Shown here: positions 47,362 through 53,090 of the stretch, in pieces
Layout: each line of letters opens with the position of its first letter
Numbering within the stretch: the first letter of the stretch is position 1
Virus record (IMG/VR): IMGVR_UViG_3300050121_000130
Span: 1-53,090 of that record
Length of the DNA: 53,090 bases
Origin: a virus
Direction: 5' to 3' (one strand)
Notes under the pieces: generated by a model
Seen by the model: only the letters and a program-made list of their open reading frames with translations
What the model was told of the DNA's origin: nothing
The model's database searches: none
Made by a program: the position numbers and the translations under genes

Positions 47362-47519
47362 CCCTTGAATTATGTTGCTACTGCGGCAATCCAACCGGAA
47401 ATGCTGGCAAAGACGATGACTCGCTATACTGTGAGGTTTGCGGTGAAGGGCCGTTTTGCGATAGATGTTATGAGCGACATATGAATTTTGAAGGTAGAGA
47501 GAGGGGGCTGATGGTATGA
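47358..47519 (+). CDS. Small zinc-ribbon protein, 53 aa
   Basis: ATG overlapping the YopX stop. Cys pairs CCYCG, CEVCGEG and CDRC give two or more CxxC sets in 53 residues (about 6-40). The stop overlaps the next ATG (ATGA). Probable nucleic-acid or protein adaptor. Confidence 0.55.
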   Translation: MTLELCCYCGNPTGNAGKDDDSLYCEVCGEGPFCDRCYERHMNFEGRERGLMV

Positions 47520-47845
47520 CACCAGCAGAGTTAAACGAAATTAAAAAAAGGTTACAAATCAATCGCATTATATTAAAAGACCAAGTTTATGTAAAAGATG
47601 TCACAGACCTATTGGCACACATCAGCGAACTGTCAGAGAAAATTGGACAGTTGGAAGCTATACAAAAAGACGTATTATCTGAAGCCGTATCAACGATTTA
47701 CTTTAACGACAACTCCGATTATTTACGTGTTCTGTGGACTATTGCCAGAAAAATAAGTCCACAAGCAGCAAAATTGCTTGAACGTGATGAAAGTGCAGCT
47801 ATTGAAAAATATACGGATCTTATCATTAAGGAGGAACCTGATTAA
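47516..47845 (+). CDS. Hypothetical helical protein, 109 aa
   Basis: ATG overlapping the previous stop. A coiled region (AHISELSEKIGQLEAIQKD) and a globular end (VLWTIARKISPQAAKLLERD). No domain recognised. It lies right before the IS remnants and is intact. Confidence 0.55.
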   Translation: MTPAELNEIKKRLQINRIILKDQVYVKDVTDLLAHISELSEKIGQLEAIQKDVLSEAVSTIYFNDNSDYLRVLWTIARKISPQAAKLLERDESAAIEKYTDLIIKEEPD

Positions 47846-47870
47846 TGCCAAAACATTTTAACATCGTTTA
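47846..47870 (+). pseudogene. Start of an interrupted gene
   Basis: After AAGGAGG, ATG 47845-47847 opens MPKHFNIV and stops at 47868-47870, where an IS-type end begins. The frame after the insertion (HHWDFERAIKTPIKKV, about 47917-47965) may be its continuation. Probably a small gene broken by insertion. Confidence 0.35.
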
Positions 47871-47874
47871 GCAA

Positions 47875-47918
47875 GAAGCCCCCACCTCTTAGGTGGTGGG
47901 AGTATGTCACCGGCCATC
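47875..47918. mobile_element. IS200/IS605-type end remnant
   Basis: GCCCCCACCTCTTAGGTGGT then GGGAGTATGTCAC forms a CCACCT/AGGTGG hairpin typical of IS200/IS605 termini. It resembles the hairpin at 48781-48804. No transposase gene lies inside, so it is an isolated end. Confidence 0.45.
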
Positions 47919-47976
47919 ATTGGGATTTTGAAAGAGCGATTAAAACACCAATTAAAAAGGTAAGGTGAGTTATCAT

Positions 47977-48417
47977 ATGAAAAGCAGCGTACTTGACCGG
48001 ATATGGAGTGGTGAATTGAAAGTATATACAGCTATTCCGAGAGTCGGATATTGTCCTACGGCAACAGATGATTTATCTGAGCTCCTGCACCTAGCTACCA
48101 TAGGCGAACTGATGCGGTGGGTGCCTGTTACACCAGAGACAATGCCAGAAATACAGAAAAATCGTTATTGTGAACCAACTATTGTTCTTGCGACTGATGG
48201 AAAAATAGTTGCTAGAGCTGCGTATGTACCGAAATTCACGATCAACTGTGAAGATCAAGATTATGACGGTGATCAAGATTACAATGAAATAGAAGACAAA
48301 TATTATTGGCCTGAAGGTTGGTATGAGTGGAACGATTGTGAAGAAACACATTGGATGATAAATGCAAAGATTACCCATTGGATGCCACTACCAGAACCAC
48401 CGAAGGAGGAAAGTTAA
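47977..48417 (+). CDS. DUF551-like protein, 146 aa
   Basis: ATG at 47977 with AGGTGAG upstream; GTG 47965 is within that site. The C-terminal part (WYEWNDCEETHWMINAKITH, then WMPLPEPPKEE) matches the DUF551 signature in phage proteins. The N-terminal part has a VPVTPETMPE-like start of such domains, and an acidic stretch (DQDYDGDQDYNEIED) lies between. Function unknown. Confidence 0.65.
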   Translation: MKSSVLDRIWSGELKVYTAIPRVGYCPTATDDLSELLHLATIGELMRWVPVTPETMPEIQKNRYCEPTIVLATDGKIVARAAYVPKFTINCEDQDYDGDQDYNEIEDKYYWPEGWYEWNDCEETHWMINAKITHWMPLPEPPKEES

Positions 48418-48555
48418 ATGGAAAACGCTGTAATGTGGTTTATTATGTTCGTTATATCTTTCATTATTTTATCATCGTCGGCGAGAATACTCCCTGCTCA
48501 AATTGTCGCAACAATTAGCTGGGGGATGAATCGCCGCCTTTCAAGTATTCTGTAA
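48418..48555 (+). CDS. Small membrane protein, C-terminus altered by IS remnant, 45 aa
   Basis: ATG with GGAGGA upstream. Hydrophobic N-terminus (about 5-22, VMWFIMFVISFIILSS), then a tail (SWGMNRRLSSIL) derived from an IS-type end. The original C-terminus was probably lost by the insertion. Confidence 0.4.
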   Translation: MENAVMWFIMFVISFIILSSSARILPAQIVATISWGMNRRLSSIL

Positions 48556-48607
48556 TTAACTTTTCGAGAATCTTACTAACGTCTGTTTTTTCAATAATTG
48601 CTTGAAT
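48510..48607 (-). mobile_element. Possible second IS remnant end
   Basis: Read leftward, GGCGGCGATTCATCCCCCAG resembles the terminal stretch of IS200/IS605 elements. A short ORF tail ([19 protein letters not shown]) ends in it. Its relation to the tnpB remnant beside it, facing the other way, is not clear. Confidence 0.3.
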
Positions 48608-48706
48608 CTGAGGGAGTGGGAATGTCCAAATTGCCATACTGTGCATGATCGAGATATGAACGCGGCAACAAATATACTTGCCGAAGGACTTAGACTTTTG
48701 GCTTAA
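48608..48706 (+). pseudogene. TnpB (IS605 OrfB) C-terminal remnant
   Basis: [20 protein letters not shown] then [12 protein letters not shown] is the conserved TnpB end: zinc CxxC followed by the RDxNAAxNI motif holding the last catalytic Asp. Nothing upstream continues TnpB, so about 90 percent of the gene is missing. Stop at 48704-48706. It marks a decayed RNA-guided nuclease-type transposon. Confidence 0.75.
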
Positions 48707-48812
48707 ATGCCAATGAACCATAGGAACTATGGGGATAGCTTGGTTAAACTTCGGCACTAGTCGTGGTGTTCCCAAGAATCTCCCACCTCTTTAGGTGGGG
48801 GTAGTTCAATAC
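48707..48812 (+). mobile_element. IS605-type right end
   Basis: Downstream of the tnpB remnant runs a structured, non-coding stretch ending in TCCCACCTCTTTAGGTGGGG then GTAGTTCAA. The hairpin CCCACCT/AGGTGGG (48782-48799) is typical of the right ends that also carry the 3' part of the guide RNA in these elements. The next gene starts inside it. Confidence 0.55.
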
Positions 48813-49064
48813 ACCGGAATTATTGACACATTAAAAGCCGACCTCCTACACCAAACCTCCCGCGCAGACGGTGCCACGATAGCGATGCAAGAATTACAGG
48901 CAGAAAATGACGGGCTGAAGCCTTGGGCTGAGCTTTGGAAGTTAATAATAAAAGCTTGTGAAGAAAGATTTAATAAAGAGAATAAGTGCTGGAATTTAGA
49001 TTCTTTAAATGAGATATACAAATTATTTTGCCAACTTCGCAAGGAATTGGAGGGTGCTGAATGA
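48795..49064 (+). CDS. Coiled-coil protein, N-terminus replaced by IS end, 89 aa
   Basis: The only in-frame start before residue 30 is the GTG at 48795, inside the IS hairpin, so the native 5' end is probably gone. The body is coiled (MQELQAENDGLKPWAELWK). It overlaps the next gene by four bases. It may be made as a shortened protein or be inactive. Confidence 0.45.
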   Translation: MGVVQYTGIIDTLKADLLHQTSRADGATIAMQELQAENDGLKPWAELWKLIIKACEERFNKENKCWNLDSLNEIYKLFCQLRKELEGAE

Positions 49065-49321
49065 CAAAATTAGAAAAATTTGGCCAAGTATGCGTATGCC
49101 AAGACTGCAAAGATGAACATACGTTGGCTATAGCTAAATATGGAAAAGAGTTGCTGGATAATGTTAAATTACAACAAGAAAATGCCGCTCTTCGCCAGCA
49201 GATTGAGAATATGAAGAACTGCGATAACTGCCAATTTGGCGATTGCGATGAAGATGGCATTTATTGCACTAAAGATAAAATTGGATTTGAGTGTAATTGG
49301 CAAATGAAAGGGGCTGAGTAA
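49061..49321 (+). CDS. Cys-rich coiled-coil protein, 86 aa
   Basis: ATG overlapping the previous stop. Helical middle (ELLDNVKLQQENAALRQQIE), with CVCQDC near the start and CDNCQFGDCDEDGIYC near the end, suggesting a zinc site. It lies among coiled small genes of the Ea22-like type. Function unknown. Confidence 0.5.
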   Translation: MTKLEKFGQVCVCQDCKDEHTLAIAKYGKELLDNVKLQQENAALRQQIENMKNCDNCQFGDCDEDGIYCTKDKIGFECNWQMKGAE

Positions 49322-49324
49322 GCG

Positions 49325-50086
49325 GTGAGTTTTGCAGAACAGTTAAAAACGTTAAATGATGCAGTCCTTTATAGAAGTTTACAATTGGAAAATAATTATG
49401 AAGCCGTTGTTAAAAAAAGAGACTTATCTGATTTAATTTTTCATTTTAATAGAATTGATTCAGAACTGCGGGGATACCACGATAGAGAAGTCGACCTTCG
49501 CGCCAAGTGCGACAAATACAAATTAAAGCTGGAAGCAGAACAGCAAGAATCGCTTGAGGGGTATGCGGATTATCAAGCCAATCTGGAAGCGGCAGAACTA
49601 AAAATAACCGGATTGATGGAAATAATAGATAGTCAGAAACAAACTAACTTAGCACTTGTGGGGAAAGTGGAAGCGGTAAAAGCAGAACGTAATAATTTCC
49701 AGAATAACGGAATTGAAGTGGCTAAACAATTAATTAATGAACGAGACGAAGCCCAGCGACAGGTTGAAAAAGAAATATCAGATTCATCTTTTGCTATCAC
49801 AAGACTATCCTCAACATGTGTGCAATTACAGGCGCAGGTTGCCATGCTTAGAGGGGCGCTAATAGGCTTAATGGATGTTATTGAAGCACATCAATGGGAG
49901 TGCTGGCAATATGAATTAGCTGGTCAAACTCTGTCGTCCACACCATCCCAGCAAGCAGAACGGGTGCAGGGACTTGTGGAGGCGCTAGAAGAGGTATTAA
50001 AAAGCGACATAACTTCTCATGGTGGTAGGCTAGAAACACTAATGAAACAAGCCCTTGCCAAGTATCGGGGTGAGGTGGGGGAATGA
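49325..50086 (+). CDS. Long coiled-coil protein, Ead/Ea22-like, 253 aa
   Basis: GTG start. Continuous coil through about residues 40-180 (YKLKLEAEQQESLEGYADYQ, ERNNFQNNGIEVAKQLINER). The end (ALEEVLKSDITSHGGRLETL, then MKQALAKYRG) is of the kind found at the C-terminus of Ea22/Ead phage proteins. Role unknown; such proteins are early, non-essential genes. Confidence 0.6.
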   Translation: MSFAEQLKTLNDAVLYRSLQLENNYEAVVKKRDLSDLIFHFNRIDSELRGYHDREVDLRAKCDKYKLKLEAEQQESLEGYADYQANLEAAELKITGLMEIIDSQKQTNLALVGKVEAVKAERNNFQNNGIEVAKQLINERDEAQRQVEKEISDSSFAITRLSSTCVQLQAQVAMLRGALIGLMDVIEAHQWECWQYELAGQTLSSTPSQQAERVQGLVEALEEVLKSDITSHGGRLETLMKQALAKYRGEVGE

Positions 50087-50403
50087 AAGAGGCAAATTAT
50101 GCTCCCGTTTACTGTGCCTTATATCCAGAATTAGCTGAAGTAGCTCGCAGTCATGGATACGCTTTAGCTGTTCATGGTTCTGTAGCAAGGGATTTTGATG
50201 TAATTTGTATACCATGGACAGAAAAACCCAGCGATCCTAATAAAGTGGTTGAGGAAATTATCTCCAAATTTGACCTTTGGAATGCCGACAAAGAAAATCC
50301 CTGCCGGAAACAACACGGACGGCTTGCATGGACACTAACTATAGGGCATGGCTGTTGTATGATTGATCTTTCGTTTATGCCTCGACTGGAGGACAAGCTG
50401 TGA
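50083..50403 (+). CDS. Nucleotidyltransferase-fold-like protein, 106 aa
   Basis: ATG overlapping the previous stop. The motif AVHGSVARDFDVICIPW (about 30-46) looks like a GS...D.D minimal nucleotidyltransferase signature. The rest is short (GHGCCMIDLSFMPRLEDK). It overlaps the deaminase gene by four bases. Activity not proven. Confidence 0.55.
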   Translation: MKEANYAPVYCALYPELAEVARSHGYALAVHGSVARDFDVICIPWTEKPSDPNKVVEEIISKFDLWNADKENPCRKQHGRLAWTLTIGHGCCMIDLSFMPRLEDKL

Positions 50404-50816
50404 GAATATCAAAACAGGATTATTATCTTAAGGTAGCAGCTGCTGTATCCCAAAGATCAACTTGTTTGCGTCGTCAGTATGGGGCAATCATTGTTAAAAA
50501 CGACGAAATTATTAGCACCGGCTATAACGGAGCAAGTCGCGGTAATCCAAACTGCTATGATGTTGGCAGCTGTTTTAGAGAAGCAAACAAAATTCCGCAC
50601 GGTGAGCAATACGAAAAATGTGTTGCTGTTCACGCCGAACAAAATGCCATTATATCAGCATCGCGGCAGAATATGATTGGGTCTACATTGTATTTAGTTG
50701 GATTCGAAAACAACGTTGAATTGATTAGTCCTATGCCTTGTTTAATTTGCGGCAGAATGATTATCAATGCCGGTATTACATCTGTAGTTGTAAGGAGTGA
50801 GTTGATTGGTAATTAA
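50400..50816 (+). CDS. Deoxycytidylate/cytidine deaminase-like enzyme, 138 aa
   Basis: GTG start overlapping the previous stop (GTGA). Zinc-dependent deaminase motifs: HAEQNAI (HAE, about 81-87) and PMPCLICGRMI (PCxxC, about 114-124). The N-terminus SQRSTCLRRQYGAIIVKND is typical of dCMP deaminases. It would convert dCMP to dUMP, feeding thymidylate synthesis. It is next to a purine-nucleotide pyrophosphatase-like gene. Confidence 0.85.
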   Translation: MRISKQDYYLKVAAAVSQRSTCLRRQYGAIIVKNDEIISTGYNGASRGNPNCYDVGSCFREANKIPHGEQYEKCVAVHAEQNAIISASRQNMIGSTLYLVGFENNVELISPMPCLICGRMIINAGITSVVVRSELIGN

Positions 50817-51222
50817 AGACAGCGGCAACCGAACTGAATTCAGTACCGGAGCAGTAAGAGATATACACCAGGGCAAAGGCCGGTATGATTTGATGCCTTG
50901 GGATGCAATTCACGAACTCGCTATTCATTGCGAACAGGGCGCGAAAAAATATGAGGAGCGCAACTGTGAAAAAGGAATTCCATTACACAGTTTGATTGAT
51001 TCAGCTATACGGCATTTATCTTGCTATCTCAGAGGAATGAAAGACGAGCCACATCTCAGGGCTGCTTTTTGGAACATTGCTTATGCGTTATATATGGAAA
51101 AAAATCATCCCGAAATGCAAGATATCCCGGTGCGGTGGTCATGCGAAACTTGCGCAAAAGAATTGTGTAACGACAGGGCAGTTAAAACGACATGTGACAA
51201 ATGGCGAGCAAAAGGGAAGTGA
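50806..51222 (+). CDS. DUF5664 (MazZ-like dATP/dGTP diphosphohydrolase) protein, 138 aa
   Basis: TTG start within the deaminase gene end. The DUF5664 pattern is clear: EFSTGAVRDIHQGKGRYDLM, then PLHSLIDSAIRHLSCYLRGM, LRAAFWNIAYALYM and NHPEMQDIP. Such enzymes hydrolyse dATP or dGTP; MazZ does so in Z-DNA phages. No PurZ-like gene is visible here, so base replacement is not supported. It overlaps the primase gene start. Confidence 0.75.
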   Translation: MVIKDSGNRTEFSTGAVRDIHQGKGRYDLMPWDAIHELAIHCEQGAKKYEERNCEKGIPLHSLIDSAIRHLSCYLRGMKDEPHLRAAFWNIAYALYMEKNHPEMQDIPVRWSCETCAKELCNDRAVKTTCDKWRAKGK

Positions 51223-53090
51223 TCCCGATTAACATATTAGAATTCCTTCAACTCATGTACGGCGACTGCGAAGATTATTTCATAACTTTATGGGCTAAAA
51301 AAATGCCAACTAAGTGGTTATCAATCAACGATCTTAATGCCATTGCCGAAACCGCAAAATCAATTAAAAATGATGTGTATTTTGGGGTTGGCCTATCTAA
51401 AAATAAAAAATCAGAGGGGAGAATGTCCGTCGACGATATCGACGGCGTTCCATCCATCTGGCTTGATTTGGACCTAAAAGACGATACACATCCTAATAAT
51501 CCTGAGACGGTTGATGTGTTGATGGCTTATGTCGAGAGCTTGCCCCTGCAGCCTAGCGTTATCGTATTCAGCGGCCACGGAATTCATTGCCATTGGATTT
51601 TCAGAGAGTTCTTAACCATTGAATCACCCGATGAACGCATGCAGGTTAAATCATTGTTTAAAGGCTGGCAGAGTTTTATTCGCAAAGGTGCGGCAATAAT
51701 CGGTTGGAAAGTCGACAGCACTTTTGATTTAAGCCGAGTGTTGAGACTACCTGAAACAACAAATTCAAAATACCCCAATGAACCAATTGAAGTTACTGTA
51801 ATATCTCATAACGACAACAGGTTTAATCCTTCTGATTTTGATTGCTATATTTCTGAAGAACCAGAAAAACAGCCAAAAAAACGCGAAAAGTTTAAACGGT
51901 TACCTAGTGATGGTCCTGCAAAGCTGGTAATTGACAATTGTATATTTATACAGAAATGTGTTAAGTCAGCAAAAACACTTACTGAACCGAATTGGCTGGC
52001 AATGATCAGTAATATTGCTCGCTGCTCGGATGGACCAGAAATGTGTCATGAGTTGTCAAAGCCATACGATGGTTACTCTTACGAGGAAACCGAGGATAAA
52101 ATAGCGCATGTTTTAAACGATATGCATGGACCTCAGACTTGCAAATACATTCAAGACGGCTTGGGATTCTCAGAGTGTCCGAGTGATTGCGGAGTTAAAT
52201 CACCTTGTTCGTTCGCACTTACTAAAAAATCAGCAGATCCAATTCCAGCGGATTTTTGGGAGACGGAAATTATTGAACCGCCGAAAATCAAAGTATTTAC
52301 AGACCTTGGAAATGCTGAATATTTTGCTAAAGTTTATGAGAAAAAAATTAAATATTGCATTGAAATGGAAAAATGGTTGATTTGGTATGATGGAAGATGG
52401 AATATTGATTACTCCAATAACATTGTTTTTCTTGCTGGTAAATGCGTCCGTGGCATGTGTAATCAATTAGCTGATATGGCTGATGATGATGCGAAGAAAA
52501 AATTATTCAAGCACAGTTTGAAATCTGAAGATGCAAGCAGGCTAAAAGCATTTATTTCGATTGCTAAAAGTTATCTTCCTGTATCGATTAAAGAATTAGA
52601 TCAAGATTCATGGCTCATAAATTGTCAAAATGGAATTATTGACTTAAAGACAGGTGAATTATTACCGCATGATCCCAGCAAAAATATGATGCGTATGATT
52701 AAAGCCAGTTATGATTCACAGGCTAAATGTCCATTGTTCGAAAAATTCATCAATGATATTTTTGATGGCAATAAAAATGTAATTCAATTCATGCAACGAT
52801 TTTTGGGTTATTGTCTTACTGGCGACACGCGAGAACAACAGTTTATAATTGCTCACGGCAGCGGTAGGAATGGAAAAGGCACCCTGTTGAACTTAATACT
52901 TTATATCCTGGATGACTACACAAAATCAATCCCCAGTGAAGTGCTTTATGTCAGGAAAAATGAAAAGCCCAGTAATGAGATAGCGCGTCTCGCCGGTGCC
53001 AGGTTCGTACTCGCCAGCGAAGGCGAAAAAGGCAAGAGATTAGACGAACCACTTGTAAAAAAGTTGACAGGTCAGGATTTACTCTCGGCT
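51219..53090 (+). CDS. Phage/plasmid primase-helicase (P4/D5 type), N-terminal part
   Basis: GTG at 51219 (AAGGGAAG upstream); runs off the window in frame (624 codons) and would continue from base 1. Prim-pol domain about 25-180 with WLDLDLKDD (DxD) and SGHGIHCHWIF. A Cys-rich patch near 308-333 (CKYIQDGLGFSECPSDC) follows. A D5_N-type region (about 360-500) leads to Walker A SGRNGKGTLLN near 549. It primes and unwinds phage DNA. It ends in VLYVRKNEKPSNEI...KKLTGQDLLSA, the same residues as encoded at the left end. Confidence 0.9.
   Translation, partial: MIPINILEFLQLMYGDCEDYFITLWAKKMPTKWLSINDLNAIAETAKSIKNDVYFGVGLSKNKKSEGRMSVDDIDGVPSIWLDLDLKDDTHPNNPETVDVLMAYVESLPLQPSVIVFSGHGIHCHWIFREFLTIESPDERMQVKSLFKGWQSFIRKGAAIIGWKVDSTFDLSRVLRLPETTNSKYPNEPIEVTVISHNDNRFNPSDFDCYISEEPEKQPKKREKFKRLPSDGPAKLVIDNCIFIQKCVKSAKTLTEPNWLAMISNIARCSDGPEMCHELSKPYDGYSYEETEDKIAHVLNDMHGPQTCKYIQDGLGFSECPSDCGVKSPCSFALTKKSADPIPADFWETEIIEPPKIKVFTDLGNAEYFAKVYEKKIKYCIEMEKWLIWYDGRWNIDYSNNIVFLAGKCVRGMCNQLADMADDDAKKKLFKHSLKSEDASRLKAFISIAKSYLPVSIKELDQDSWLINCQNGIIDLKTGELLPHDPSKNMMRMIKASYDSQAKCPLFEKFINDIFDGNKNVIQFMQRFLGYCLTGDTREQQFIIAHGSGRNGKGTLLNLILYILDDYTKSIPSEVLYVRKNEKPSNEIARLAGARFVLASEGEKGKRLDEPLVKKLTGQDLLSA
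52938..53063 (+). repeat. Terminal direct repeat, right copy
   Basis: Identical to bases 1-126. Bases 53064-53090 differ from 127-153 at 9 positions, all synonymous (Leu, Gln, Leu, Ser and Ala codons). See the left copy. Confidence 0.95.

Noticed and set aside
48515-48775. 86-codon minus-strand ORF
   Set aside because: Most of it is the antisense of the TnpB remnant and its right end; only its tail may be part of an IS remnant.
50806-51222. Z-genome (2-aminoadenine) phage
   Set aside because: A MazZ-like DUF5664 gene is present, but no PurZ or DatZ gene is seen, and DUF5664 proteins occur in ordinary phages.
1-53090. CRISPR array
   Set aside because: No run of regularly spaced direct repeats with unique spacers; the 12-base att repeats are too short and have no spacers.

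Overview
The window looks like a temperate, lambda-architecture siphophage of a low-GC Firmicute. It has a Nu1/GpA-type terminase, lambda-family portal, prohead protease fused to the capsid protein, DUF2190 decoration protein, gpG/gpT-type tail chaperones with a -1 frameshift signal, a 1,008-residue tape measure, an integrase, a CI/Cro-type switch and a P4/D5-type primase-helicase. No rRNA or bacterial housekeeping operon is present. A Negativicutes-like, spore-forming host is a guess from protein flavour, AT richness and two Spo0A-box-like sites; it is not proven.

The first 126 bases equal bases 52938-53063. The primase-helicase gene runs off the right end and continues in frame from base 1, so the sequence is probably a circular or permuted genome of about 52.9 kb. 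After the 126 identical bases the two copies differ at 9 of 27 positions, all synonymous, so the closure joins two alleles and needs checking.

Layout: 1-720 primase-helicase C-terminus; 719-832 inverted-iteron region, a possible origin; 860-2363 small genes including a Bro-N protein; 2364-2681 non-coding promoter, terminator, tRNA-like, terminator cassette; about 2900-3110 candidate cos; 3115-11393 packaging and head; 11394-12872 two adhesive-looking genes between head and connector genes; 12960-23134 connector and tail; 23151-26792 lysis and membrane genes, interrupted by one minus-strand gene; 26851 terminator; 27036-28511 small accessory genes; 28566-29198 a secreted minus-strand protein; 29432-29693 attachment region on a tRNA-Val-like 3' half; 29621-30859 integrase (minus); 30983-31738 repressor/Cro switch with three operators in the control region and a fourth in the cro gene; 31741-35955 excisionase-like, antirepressor, ParB-like and many tiny genes; 35955-41673 recombination and replication (DUF1351, Sak4-like ATPase, SSB-like protein, HNH protein, helicase, VRR-NUC); 41670-46722 a LysM-like membrane protein, three DNA methyltransferases and a radical SAM enzyme; 46823-51222 small genes, IS200/IS605 remnants, a dCMP-deaminase-like protein and a DUF5664 protein; 51219-53090 the primase-helicase N-terminal part.

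Nearly all genes are on the plus strand with short overlaps. In the lysogen the minus-strand repressor probably shuts the plus promoter at 31433-31461, whose spacer is an operator. On induction, transcription would run clockwise through replication genes, across the junction and into the late genes. Hairpins with U-rich tails sit directly before ribosome binding sites throughout, suggesting attenuation or antitermination. The least expected signals are a 25-base element shared by two lone minus-strand genes, integrase arm sites written into the integrase coding sequence, the tRNA-like cassette, a mini-ORF leader at 12887-12938, and the sharp allele break at the ends.
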